This document shows, in pieces, positions 1 through 11,120 of a stretch of DNA of 64,000 bases. The stretch spans positions 13,610,434 to 13,674,433 of the forward strand of contig JAAOOA010000033.1 of the NCBI GenBank assembly GCA_012861695.1, given 5' to 3'. How positions within the stretch are numbered: the first letter of the stretch is position 1; the number at the start of each line of letters is the position of its first letter. The stretch is from Trematomus loennbergii (Eukaryota; Chordata; Actinopteri; Perciformes; Nototheniidae). The notes below the pieces were generated by a model. That model was not told the origin of the DNA. It searched no databases and saw nothing but the letters and a program-made list of their open reading frames with translations. Both the position numbers and the translations under genes were made by a program.

Positions 1-112
1 TCTGGCAGACTGAGTGTGGAGCGGAGTTTCGCAATATTTCTCAGGTGGTAGAAGGAGGTCTTGCATATTTGTTTGATGCGGGCCTCAAAGTTCAGGTGAG
101 GATCCAATCTCC
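1..112 (-). mobile_element. L2-type LINE ORF2 C-terminal fragment
   Basis: Read on the minus strand, this encodes DPHLNFEARIKQICKTSFYH followed by LRNIAKLRSTLSLP. This is the conserved stretch just after the reverse-transcriptase palm of fish L2 (Maui-like) non-LTR retrotransposons. The same protein segment, from a different subfamily, continues as YYHLKNISRIKR in the longer L2 fragment near 20.2 kb. The piece runs off the left edge of the window, so its length is unknown. It is only a fragment and no element end is visible. Confidence 0.75.
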
Positions 113-329
113 ACATGTCTACCCTACTTTTATAATTTTCTAATCATAAATCTGGTCGCCAGAAGCAAAATGCTAACGTTACGCTATAAACGAACTACAA
201 GCGAGTACAGCAGCAGGGTCGCACGACTTCAACGTCACGCCAATTTAAGATCGTTTCAACTGACTTTCGCAGGCTTGCATATTTTAACGAAGCTTTTCCT
301 TTTAGCCACACTAAATGTAACTAGAAGTC

Positions 330-506
330 ATGGCTGTGTCAATTACCAGTCTGTTATCGTTTTACAAAGATGACAAGAAGAGAGTAGATAGAGGAGAGAA
401 CCACTATAAGTCAGGACACGTGCAGCAGTGCAGCCTAGATGAAGGTGTACTTACCGGTGTTGTCAGGGCTAGCATGAGGGACAAGGTCTATAGAGTGTCG
501 GTGAGT
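330..506 (+). pseudogene. First exon of a SWIM/YqaJ-type transposon partner protein, truncated
   Basis: An ATG at 330 opens a frame with SLLSFYKDDKKRVDRGENHY and, further on, GHVQQCSLDEGVL and ASMRDKVYRVS. This resembles the N-terminus of fish proteins that combine a SWIM zinc finger with a YqaJ-type nuclease domain. The similarity is from memory. At 501 the frame meets GTGAGT, a good splice donor, so 330-500 is read as the coding part of exon 1. The open frame beyond 500 is probably intron read-through. No SWIM cysteines or YqaJ domain follow; the next DNA is the 3' part of the convergent transposase gene. The partner gene therefore looks cut off after its first exon. It could instead be a chance resemblance, since only about 57 residues are available. 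Confidence 0.45.
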
Positions 507-602
507 AGTGATAGCAAGAGTACCGTTAACCTAGAGTTCATTTATTCATATTAGTGACATTAATTCCCATCAACAAATCAATTTTACGTGTCACATGAAA
601 TC

Positions 603-608
603 TTTATT
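603..608 (-). promoter_or_regulatory. Candidate polyadenylation signal of the THAP transposase gene
   Basis: The plus strand reads TTTATT, which is AATAAA on the minus strand. It lies about 230 bases downstream of the stop codon of the last readable transposase frame (838-840). That spacing suits a 3' UTR end. The assignment is positional only. Confidence 0.35.
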
Positions 609-837
609 ACAAATATTACACACCAGAAAACACAGAAATATCCATGAAATAAACATACAATAGGTTATAAACAATTAAAAGGGATAATTGGAAAGGCATT
701 ACAAATGTAAATATATTTTAAATAATAAAACAATCCCACCACCACACAGGTATCTACAGGAGAAGAGGGAATTTAGGGAACAGAACCTAAATAAAATGCA
801 CCCAGTTTAAAGACATAGCTTGAGTTTAATGATGAAC

Positions 838-3029
838 TCAAAATGTAAAACAAAGTATGAAACATGTTTCTGGACATATGTGTTTACATGTGAAAATACA
901 CAATTTTTCTGCCACCTCTTTTATGAGAGGACGTTGGAAGTTCACTAGTGCGCAACATACCTGCACCAGTTTATCTGAGAAGTGCCTCAGGTGAGATGAA
1001 ATGAACTTTAGGATCCTAAATTTGCTCTCTCGACGTGAATCCTATTTTGTGCGATCATTTTTGTAGCCTGTTTCGCTGTGTGTCAGTTGGCCATGACAGA
1101 GGAATGGGGGAATGTTGACAGTGACTCCTTCAGGAAGAATATTCTGGATTAAGAATCCCTTGTCAGCCAATATCAGATCTCCAGGTTTGAAATGCTGAAG
1201 AAGACCAGAATCCCGTACTATTTCTTTGTCACTTGTTGATTCTGGGTATAGTGTGCTGCAGTATCTGATCACAGCATTTGGTGCTACCCCGAGGAGTAGT
1301 TTGAAGGAGTGCATGCCACGGTAAGCAGAGTAGGTCTCTTTCTGGATATACATTTGCTTGGGGATAGCAATTTTGATGTCCGTACAATCCACTATCATTC
1401 TGCAGTTTTGGATGTGCCGAAATGAAGAAGGCAAGCTGGTTTTATTTTTCTCCCGGCTGGGAACAGTACTCATTATGTCCTTAAAAAGTAATTTGTGGAG
1501 AACCTCTATAAATGTTACAATCACATTTTTGACAGTGCTTTCACCGCAGTGAAAGAGTGCAGCCAGATGAAGGTGTGTGTAATTATGACGCAGTTTCATG
1601 AGGGTCATGAAAACTTGGTCTTCAAGACTCAGTGCTTTGGGGAACCGACCTTCTTGGTATGTAATGGAACCCTCAAAACGAGCAACATACTCACACACAG
1701 CACTGAATTTGTCTATCTGGTAATCCTGTCTCCATCCGAAGAACCCTTTCACTCAGCTGAGAGGCAGAATACTTGTCACGGCAGTAACTCTGCTTTGCCT
1801 TGGACTCCTCTAGCTGGATCTCTAGCTGCATTATGTGTCTTTGCTTAGATTGAAGTTTTTCTTCTACCGTTTTACTGGTGGCTTGCTCCTCGGCATTCTC
1901 AGATAGTGGTTGAGGACCTTCATTAGCAGCCGCCTGTGTTAATGGACCTGCTTCCTCCTCAGTCATTAGACACGTAGCTTCTTCCTCCATTCCATCAATT
2001 ATCCCTCTCAGACAGTAGGAATGCTCTTCTACATTCTGTGCTTCAAATGAAATGGGCCTTTTTCTCTTTCGTAAAGGAAAATGACAGCTGCAGATGCGGG
2101 AACAGGCATTGGGCTTCCTGTCAGCTCGTCTGTTGGGAAGATATCAAATATTAGTTTCATGGAAGTCACACCGTCACCTATAAGAGCATTAAGACATACA
2201 GTACATGGGCTAAAACAAAACATCTAAAGATATAACCTTGCACTTTGATAAGTCTCGTGAAAATGTTCACTATTTTGAAATTTGTATAGATCAAAATTGA
2301 ACTAAAGAAATAAATGGTAGATTAATCCATATTGAAAATAGGTGTCAGTCAGCTGCTACACTAATTATAATAGTTATATTTCTTAATTAAGATAAGATAG
2401 TACTTTATTAATCCCAATTTGGGAAATGTTTGTGTTGCAGCAGCATGAAAAGACAAGGCATTGCACAATACAAATTTAAAAAGACAAGCAATAAACAAAA
2501 AAGTAGAACATACATGTTGAATTTACAAATCAACAATAACAAAAACTAAATATAAGTTATTGTATATACAAAAGTATGTGAGGGATGGAATATTAAATAT
2601 TAAATTGAATATAAATGTACAGTGTGATTTTACATCCAAGAGCAGAGAGTTCTCTGCCAGCCAGAGGTGATTTGTTATTAGTTCAATATGTCAAACTGAT
2701 TTCCCTGACTACAATCTTTAGTTACATGGTGAAACGTTATGCTGCTTGTACTAATTAGACTTATCATATAAGCCACACAGGTTTTAATAGGATGTATTAA
2801 TTATCTTTACTTATGTTGCGGTCTTTTCAGCAGCGCCATCTCTAAAACGGCGATACAGTCACTCCCCATCATTTAAATTTCACCGTGACATGGACAAAAA
2901 TGTAACGTCAGCTTACCTCATAGCACGAATCCAGACTCTCCTTTGGAAAACATTGGCCGGGAAACGATAGAACGAGCAAGTTCCATGCGAAGACCTGTGG
3001 CTGCAACCCGGAGCAAAGCAACAAACCAT
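838..3029 (-). pseudogene. THAP-domain DDE transposase (DDE_Tnp_4 / PIF-Harbinger-IS5-like), frame-broken
   Basis: Exon 1 (3029 down to 2917) encodes the first half of a THAP zinc finger: MVCCFAPGCSHRSSHG, then CSFYRFPANVFQ and a tryptophan. It ends at ATGAG|GTAAGC. Exon 2 starts at 2129 after CCCAACAG and gives RRADRKPNACSRICSCHF, supplying the C-x2-H half of the zinc site. A one-base shift in the A/G run near 2071 leads to an acidic linker (SFEAQNVEEHSYCLRG, then MEEEATCL), a coiled, glutamine-rich stretch, and SASQLSERVLRMETGLP of an HTH_Tnp_4-like region. A second shift lies near 1710. The DDE core follows, with MIVDCTDIKIAIPKQ (first Asp), YRGMHSFKLLLGVAPN and LILADKGFL (second Asp). Further breaks between about 1060 and 1020 separate RIHVERAN (catalytic Glu) from RILKFISSHLRHFSDKL. 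All three acidic residues survive, but in different frames, so the gene is dead. THAP proteins bind the element's DNA ends; the DDE core would cut and join them. Confidence 0.85.
2388..2645 (-). mobile_element. LINE/SINE 3' end inserted in the transposase intron
   Basis: The segment opens with AAGATAAGATAGTACTTTAT and continues TAATCCCAATTTGGG. This is the minus-strand form of a 3' end common to many fish LINEs and SINEs. It sits wholly inside the intron (2130-2916) of the THAP transposase, so the insertion would not have broken the protein. No clear target duplication was found. The right limit is approximate. Confidence 0.5.
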
Positions 3030-3273
3030 TGCGTAGCAATAGTAATTAATCGCTAGCTTAGCTAACGTTAGCTAATGAAACAAACTGCCGAGTAAGATTG
3101 GAAAACACCGGTAATTAATTATTCTATAATTTGTAAAACTACGGTGTTAAAACGACAATTTCAAAATACAGATTCTAAATGGTCCAAGTTGAAGCGTTTG
3201 TTTGAACAGTTTGCAGGAGGCAGGTACTTGCTTTCAAGCAGAACAGGGCAACCAAACTTAGAGGAGTGTTTAC

Positions 3274-4244
3274 GTGTTCGGCGTAATGACGTACCACGGC
3301 CTCGACAATTTCTGTAGTCCTATTCAGCCACTTGGTAACAACCATCGTTTTTCAGACACGTAAACTCTTCAAAAATCACCAGTGGGGTCACTGCTGATGT
3401 ATTTAATGTCGTAGAACAAAACGTGATCTGTCTCTTCAATTTGTGTCAACCACAGACCTTATCTCGAGCTATTTTCCAAAATCCTATGGAGAAATTGCAT
3501 TGCTTTTTGTCGAAGGAACCGGAAGTGGTACAAATGCTAACTTACTTCCGGGTTTTAGGACGCGTCACTGTGGCACTCTTTGACGAATGTCATCATGTAT
3601 GACATCATCACACATCTCCAGCGGCTCTTAGCTTAGCCCTTATCTGTCCAGTGCTTACTCGTCAACCTACACAGACAGTGTACCAACTAGAGCTGAAATA
3701 ATATTACAGAAAAACTTTGAACAGCTGTGTTCCACATTTATAAAACATAAGAGGGACCTTAGAGAAAGCTTCTTGCTGGCCAGGATATGTCTTGATGGAG
3801 CATGTCATACATAGCTATGATGCGTGTTGTTTTCTGCAGGTACACACGCTCACTGCTTTTAGAGTGTCTAGGGTGAACTACTACATTGAGTAGAATATGA
3901 TATATAGTTATCCAGATATTAATGTGTAAACTTCTTGACTTTAACTGTCCATGTTGCTTCAGTTAATGTTAAAGCTGATAATAGAGCGGTGGAGGAATGA
4001 GTCTTAAAACCTGAGTTTGCATATTACAACTTTTGGTTGCATTTTCTCAACGTTTTTTGAATGTGTTTGTGGTAAGATGTCGGAAAAATGTATGTGGTTG
4101 ATAAAAGCTTATAAACTTTTCACGTTTTGTTATACAAATAAAATCTATCATTAGATACCTTAGCCGAAGCTTCTATGTATCATAAAAACAGCAGTTGCTA
4201 ACATATGACTAAATGAGACTACTAAACGTCATTACGCCAAACAC
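3274..4244. repeat. Short inverted repeat bracketing a ~1-kb block
   Basis: GTGTTCGGCGTAATGACGT at 3274-3292 returns in reverse complement at 4226-4244 with one mismatch in 19 bases. The block between them holds another self-complementary pair (CCGGAAGT near 3520, ACTTCCGG near 3545) and no coding frame of note. The pair could be the ends of a non-autonomous element upstream of the transposase, or leftover parts of the transposon's own ends. It was not possible to decide. Confidence 0.4.
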
Positions 4245-4249
4245 TTGAT

Positions 4250-7060
4250 GTTAGCTTTTTACTTCTGGAAATGTACTTGCGCTTCAAAAATCATAAAGGG
4301 ATGTTCATTTGTGGAGATTATCCTGCTTAACTAAAGTATTAACATGTGTTTGCCAAAATCCTATTGCTTCTGTCGAGGAAACCCTTGCGATGCTGATGAT
4401 GTACATCCTAAACAGACAATGAAATCCCTCTACAACAAACAGAAAAACAATCACAACCAAATCACTATCATCTCTCTATTTCCAAGCTGTTCAGGACCTC
4501 CAACATGGCTGCTGGAGGGAGCATTATAACCTGAAAGCCCTCTGGTCTCAGGTACACGGTGGTTGGAGAGCTCTGGTGCAGATTTGATAGTAGTGAGGTG
4601 TTACCCAGGGATGTAGTGCACAGCTGTAGCTCAAGGAGATGAGAGTGTGTGTGTCTTTGCCAAGCCCAGGGATCCCTGAGCCTGGCACTGTCTGGGATGG
4701 AGGCTCGAGTTGGACTGACATATAGTTGGAGTAGATCCCTCGGGTTAGAAATGCAGGTTACATCTGACCTTTTGCCCTCCCACCACTGCCTCTGGCTGTG
4801 ACAACAACAAAAACACATCCATAGACACACACACACATGCATAAACACACGTACATATGCCCAGAAACGCACAACGAAACGAATGCCCACGCCTGCATGG
4901 GCAGATATCACAAATGCACATATAGAAAAGGAAAAACATCCACAAATGAGTTATTCAAGAGACACTTGCAGGTCATATCAAAAGAAAAGGAAGAAGAGGA
5001 ATGACAGATGTTATTCAGTTTTTGCCACCACCTCAAAAAAAGATAAACATAGCAAGAGAAATCTCACAGTAAGATAATTTCATTTTGTTATTCTAAGAGA
5101 GAGAAGTGGAAAAGACTGAGTGGGCATGCACATGAAGTGCCAAGTCTGACCCTCATATCATGTTCAACGGTAATTGTGTTGACATTGTTGCAAAGAACAA
5201 TGTGAGCATGTGTGCACATGCATTAAAGGAACAGCGGTTGGGCCCAAAGCTACATGTTTTTGTGGTTATGTGTTCACTGTTTGATGTAAAAATGAAAAAC
5301 ATTGCCATACTATTGTGGTGGTCTTTTTTTTCTCTCTTGTTTACTTTCGGTTTCATTCAAAATCCTCTTATAGAATGCAAGTGGAAAAAAGCAGTTTTTT
5401 GCTGGCAAATTTGTAATGAAGTGAAAAAATAGATCGATAGAATAGATCATAAATGTTGTACATCACATGACACAAGACAAACCATAAAACCATGAAACTA
5501 AATTGCTGCTAAATGGTTTGGAAAACCAGTTAAATAAAGTCAAGTTTTCCTATGTTGCCAAAAGAGTCCCTCCCCTTCTCCCAGCAGTCTCTCCCTAAGT
5601 ATAGGCCTACCTTATAATAAAAATAAAACATCCATAAATCTGTATACTTAAACTGAACACTTTTTAAAGTGCTATTGAACAAAGAAACAGGCATCAATGT
5701 GTATAGAAACATGCATGTAGGACCCATATGACACTTTTTTCAGTGCTCTGAATCAACGCCATAGTTACTACACCTTACATCCAACTCTATTTCTGTCCTA
5801 CCCTGTACTCATTGTTGTGGAGAACATAAGCAAAATAATTCACAACCAGTGCTGGAATCAAGAAAAAATTCAAGGGAAAAATAAACTGAAATTGTATTTT
5901 TGTAAAATGAATCGCACAACTGAATTTCTGATTATAAGGGTATTAAACAGACAATACTAACACATTTGGTAATATTGCTGCGAGCTTGAGAGACTTTTTT
6001 TCTATTCACTCTCACTTTTAATATTGTCTACTGTCAGTGGTATCCCATCCTCCCCCATCTCTCATTTGATTCCAAATTACCAGCAAGTACACTCGATTAC
6101 ATACCCTTTGCTGATATAATTACAGTACTCTCTTGCATGGCCTTTTTTTCCATTTTTCATCATACTCTATTGCTCCCTCACTCTCATTCTGATTATCTTC
6201 TCTCTCCCTCTTTTGCTTTCTGGCTCACAAAACTTGAAAATTGAGATCTGAAGTATGGTGGTGCTGGAAGTCTTTATACAAGGCTACTCTCCTTTGGCAC
6301 AGAGAGAGTTAAGGACAACCTCTCCTCATTTATCTGTCTGAGAGATTTCTGTTTCAAGAGCAAGTGGGTACTCCACTCACTTTACTTGTCTTCACAGGTT
6401 CAGGCACCAAAGCTGATGCGACCTAGAGTGTGGTAGTATATGAAGGGGACAGTGTATTTATATATGAGCTTTTTAGAGACTGCACACTTGGTCTGCAGTT
6501 TTATAAAATGCTTCGGATCAGGAAAGCCATCACAATAAAAAAATATATAAATATGGACAGGCATGAACTGGCATTTTACATTTTGAATCCTTTTAATTAT
6601 CCACAGTTGAGTCAGTTCTCCACATGGCTCAGGATAATTTCATGCATTTCCATCCTGCTGAGCACCGCCGCCTCCCAGCACGGCGCTCACATGCACTGCT
6701 GGCCCTACTGTACACATGCAGCTACTGCTGACTGCACAATGTACATGGGCTGATGATGAGTAATACAGCTTTTTATTGTGTTGGTCTGTTAGGATGGTTA
6801 GCCGTAGAGGGCATGCAATGAGAACAAACGGCAAGAAATGGCCCGTGTACTTAAGGTCCTGCTACTAGCTTTTCTGATCTGATATCTGAGGTGTCTGGTT
6901 CTTCTGTCCATCACAATAAATGAATGGACACATGACACATGTATAGGGCAAGATTGTTCTAAATAGCTTAACAAAGTGGAAGCCTGCTAATCCATTGAAT
7001 GGTATTGATATTGCAGTCTGGACTAAAGTGGTGGACCATCTGACATTTCCATACCCCGGC
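4250..7060. other. No gene seen; unique AT-rich sequence
   Basis: Only short open frames with no recognisable protein motif are present, often overlapping each other on opposite strands. There are small CA/GT-rich patches near 4640 and 4830. Nothing here was recognised as a transposon or RNA gene. Confidence 0.5.
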
Positions 7061-7068
7061 TTACGTAA

Positions 7069-7388
7069 CCTACACACGGTTCCGTTGCGTTGCCGCTTGC
7101 CGGTGGGCGTGTCTGGCGCTTGGGGTTAACGACAAACAACCAATCACATTAATCTCCCGCCCCGGACACACAAAGCACGTTGTTTGATTGGCTGGTGCTT
7201 GTACTGGCATATGATTTGATTGGCTGGCTCTTCCGTCAATGCTTGAAAAGTTGAACTTTTCTCAACTTTCACCGCCAGCAACGGAGGCAAAGCGGAACCA
7301 CAATTCAGTTCGGCAAAGCGTGACGTCACCCCATTCAAAGTGAATGGGAAGCGTCTCCGTTGAAGCTCGCAACGAACCCGTGTGTAGG
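7069..7388 (-). mobile_element. MITE family A, copy 1
   Basis: The ends are inverted: CCTACACACGGTTCCGTTGCG at the left, and CCTACACACGGGTTCGTTGCG on reading the right end in reverse. The interior has CACCCCATTCAAAGTGAATGGG, GATTGGCTGG motifs and CAATCACATTAATCTCCCGCCC. The same blocks occur in opposite orientation at 54551-54871, so this is a dispersed non-autonomous DNA element. It has no coding capacity. A target duplication could not be fixed, so the superfamily is left open. Confidence 0.7.
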
Positions 7389-9305
7389 ATGCGTTACTGC
7401 CTGTAAAACTTAAGCTTAACTTAAACTGATCAAAAATGTATTGGTTTCAGATATAAAAGTTGAATATTTGTCTAGACTTTTCTTCGCGATACTAACCATT
7501 TTGTATCTCATCTCTGAGAGAAAATCTTAGCTTTCAGTTTTTCAAAGAAAATTGTATTTCAATGAACATTAGTCAAGAATAAAAATATAATGGTTACATT
7601 CTTGGGGATATCTTTCCTATTGTCCCGTTTTTTCTTTTTAACATCCCGATTTTAAGTGTTTTAACAGTACAACACAACTTTACTAAAAGTTGTAGAAAAG
7701 CCTTATGCCATGTTTATCAAGTAGAACAGCAGTGATGTGTGTGCATGTTAAGAAGCACACACCATCGAGCATGAGTGTGTAGTCTTAATGCCTCCACTGA
7801 GCAGTTTGTCTTGTCATTTTGGCGTAAGCAGGAAGCGCTTCGCCCTCCTCAGCTGAAGCAGCGGCTGCATAATTCAGCCGGAGCGATGGGGACTCCCACA
7901 ATGATTGAGCATAATGACGTGTGAATCCATTAGCAGCTAATCAGAAACAGCAATGAAGCTGATGATGATGAAGGTGCTGACGGTGGGACTTCATCGCAAT
8001 CATCAACCCCCTCTCAAAAAAAAGGAGAGCAATTGAATTTGAAAAGAAAGGAGGTGAAGACATCCTGTGTGTTACCGCGTGTGGTCGCTGCTTAAACAAC
8101 TACAAAACTGTTGACATGTATACTGTACCAGAAGGTGTTTATGAAAAATGCATCTGTACCTTCGAAATGAATCTTTATACTGATTCAGTGTCAAGTTTTT
8201 AAAATATGTACACATGTGAAAAGGTTGCTGTTACTGCTTAACATGCAAAACAAACTGCACATTTTGAGAGCACTGTTAAACAAATGTAATTCTTCAAAGA
8301 TTCTGCAGCCTTCAAATTGTAAAAAAAGATCCAATATCATTAAAATAACAAATATGCCAATGTGAGAATGTGTGGACCCAAACAGTAAAGTTGTGGGCCA
8401 AAGAGCTATACAATGAGTAGAAACTACGTTTTAAATGTAAATAAGAGATTATCCCTCCTACTAGAATATACAGTTTTGCATTAAAGACTATATATCTCTT
8501 AAGAAATTATGTATTCATCATTATTGTAATGATTTATGCATAGAGCCATCTGGTTTCCTCTCCAGAGAACAGTCAAGACGGTTACCTTGAAAGAACTTTA
8601 GTAATTTGATGCAAATGCTTAAGAACAATATATTTGATCTTTAAAAAATAATATAAATCATGATAAAATAAGATGCTGTGACAGCTATTATACGGCCACT
8701 ATTTTCCTTACAAGGTAACATTATTATGTACAAGCATGGGTAGACAAACACACACATATTGTCCAGCGGCATGGGAATCGACAGCAGATGAGATCCCCAG
8801 ACTCTTTTGTGGAAACATGGCTGCCAACAGCTGATCTGTCTAATTCTTCATCATCATCTCCATGGCTGGCGCGTCGCACAAATCGCCCACAACAAACTCA
8901 CTTCTTCATCTGTCTCTCTTTGTGTTGTCGTGTTTTTTCCCTCCTCTCTCTCAGTCTGCTCTCCATCTGCCGACTTTCCAGCCTGTCGCCAACAGTTTGA
9001 TTTAGTCTGTGAAAGTCACTAATGCTTACTGAAAAATATATTTATATTTTGTTTAAACCAAAGCATACTACTTCTCATTGTGAAATAATGCCTTAATTAT
9101 TTTCATACGTTTCCCGAACAAACAGTATTATTTTTAAAAGAAAGTTCAAGAGACAAATGGGATCGTGTTCCTGGTGATTTGTCTTATTCCCTACTTACTA
9201 CACAAACACAAGACCAGACAAGTTTTTGCATGAGTTTTCACTTTCACAACGTATTTTAGGTCGTTGCTATTCAAAAACAACCACAGAAACAATGGCAGTC
9301 CAGTA
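7389..9305. other. No gene seen; one possible conserved non-coding block (about 7820-8060)
   Basis: Most of this stretch is unique AT-rich DNA. From about 7820 to 8060 base composition is more balanced, without microsatellites. It contains short words such as CATAATTCAGCCGG, TGATTGAGCATAATGAC and TTAGCAGCTAATCAG, of the type seen in vertebrate enhancers. This is an impression from composition, not an alignment. Frames at 8788-9022 are CT-rich and not convincing as protein. Confidence 0.3.
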
Positions 9306-9329
9306 CGGTGGCCCTAAAGTGCAAGTCAA

Positions 9330-10318
9330 AACAACATTTCAGAAAACACCACAACATTTCAGAAAACACTACAGCATTTCACAAAACACCACAGCATTTC
9401 AGAAAACACCACAGCATTTCACAAAACACCACAGCATTTCAGAAAACACCACAACATTTCAGAAAACACTACAGCATTTCACAAAACACCACAGCATTTC
9501 AGAAAACACCACAGCATTTCACAAAACACCACAGCATTTCAGAAAACACACAGCATTTCACTAAACGCCACAGCATTTCACTAAACGCCACAGCATTTCA
9601 CTAAACGCCACATCATTTCACAAACGCCACAGCATTTCAGAAAACGCCACAGCATTTCAGAAAACGCCACAGCATTTCAGAAAACACCACAGCATTTCAG
9701 AAAACGCCACAGCATTTCAGAAAAACCACAGCATTTCAGAAAACACCACAGCATTTCAGAAAACGCCACAGCATTTCAGAAAACACCACAGCATTTCAGA
9801 AAACGCCACAGCATTTCAGAAAACACCACAGCATTTCAGAAAACGCCACAGCATTTCAGAAAACACCACAGCATTTCAGAAAACGCCACAGCATTTCAGA
9901 AAACGCCACAGCATTTCAGAAAACACCACAGCATTTCAGAAAACACTACAGCATTTCACAAAACACCACAGCATTTCAGAAAACACCACAGCATTTCACA
10001 AAACACCACAGCATTTCAGAAAACACCACAACATTTCAGAAAACACTACAGCATTTCACAAAACACCACAGCATTTCAGAAAACACCACAGCATTTCACA
10101 AAACACCACAGCATTTCAGAAAACACCACAGCATTTCACTAAACGCCACAGCATTTCACAAACGCCACAGCATTTCACTAAACGCCACAGCATTTCAGAA
10201 AACGCCACAGCATTTCAGAAAACGCCACAGCATTTCAGAAAACACCACAGCATTTCAGAAAACGCCACAGCATTTCAGAAAACGCCACAGCATTTCAGAA
10301 AACACCACAGCATTTCAC
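9330..10318 (+). repeat. 20-bp minisatellite, left arm of the foldback element
   Basis: The unit is CATTTCAGAAAACACCACAG, repeated about 49 times. Variants differ at two places: CAGAAAAC, CACAAAAC or CACTAAAC, and ACACC or ACGCC. Between about 9720 and 9900 the ACACC and ACGCC forms alternate, giving a 40-bp higher-order period. A block of nearly 200 bases starting at 9361 recurs from about 9939. A few units have lost a base. Since 20 is not a multiple of three, the open frames here are a reading artefact with a 60-nt (20-residue) period. Confidence 0.95.
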
Positions 10319-10671
10319 TTATACGGAAAGGGTATTCCTTAGTTTAGGGAGAACTCTTCTTGTTTGTGATTGGACAGAGCCAGCCAGAGAAGCACTGCTG
10401 TGATTGGTTGTTTTTGCTGCCAGTCAAGATATGACGCTTCGTGATTGGTCAGCACCCAGCAACATGTCCCTAAACATCAGCCGTTAGCTGTTAGCACACA
10501 GAGCTCACAGCTCCTCATATCTGTTCAGAAACTGGACAAAAGTTAAACATGTACAAACCACAGACAGTCTGGCGAATACAGTCGCTGCTTTATTTCTGTC
10601 TGTATGACGTTGTGAGTGTGGACGGAGCAGCTACAGGTTAGTTTAGCCTGATCGATCCAATATCCATTCAG
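10316..10671 (+). repeat. Left inner inverted arm of the foldback element
   Basis: It starts with CACTTATACGGAAAGGGTAT and ends with TATCCATTCAGA. Its reverse complement is found at 11018-11126 plus 11651-11905, with only scattered differences. Landmarks in both arms include the region around TGTTAGCACACAGAGCTCAC and the block GATTGGTCAGCACC. Confidence 0.85.
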
Positions 10672-10679
10672 ATTAGAGT

Positions 10680-10845
10680 GATGCGAATATTCTGTGGTCT
10701 ACCATAGTATTTACATGGAGATAAACCCTGAATATTCGCATCGCTCGAGTTTCACCGTGGCTGTCAGCTGTGTTTACTCCTGTCATTCAAACAAGAGGCG
10801 CTGGAGAGGGGGTAGAGCTTATCTCCATGTAAATCCTATGGTAGA
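10680..10845. repeat. Two nested hairpins at the centre of the foldback element
   Basis: GATGCGAATATTC at 10680-10692 pairs perfectly with GAATATTCGCATC at 10730-10742. Interleaved with it, the 27 bases at 10698-10724 (starting TCTACCATAGTATTTAC) pair with 10819-10845 with one mismatch. The two stems overlap, so they cannot all form at once. No ends or target duplication were identified. Confidence 0.8.
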
Positions 10846-11120
10846 TACCAACTACAACAAAATGAACATATTTTACCGTGATTTAATTGTAATACACGTT
10901 TCAAAATTATGCCGAAGTAACTACATACTGATACCGGTTAGTAAAAACCATGAATTAATGCTGTGACAAGTCTGCAGACAAGACGGCAGGCGAAAAACCT
11001 TTTAAAATGCTTGTTTTCTGAATGGATACTGGATCGATCAGGCTAAACTAACCTGTAGCTGCTCCGTCCACACTCACAACGTCATACAGACAGAAATAAA
11101 GCAGCGACTGTATTCGCCAT

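Noticed and set aside
1358..1848. Plus-strand frames opposite the transposase
   Set aside because: They are antisense shadows of the THAP-DDE transposase, which has recognisable domains on the minus strand.
9226..9604. Two overlapping open frames of about 100 codons rich in His, Thr and Phe
   Set aside because: They are the 20-bp minisatellite read through in two frames. The peptide repeats every 20 residues as a consequence of the unit length, and there is no start context or flanking gene.
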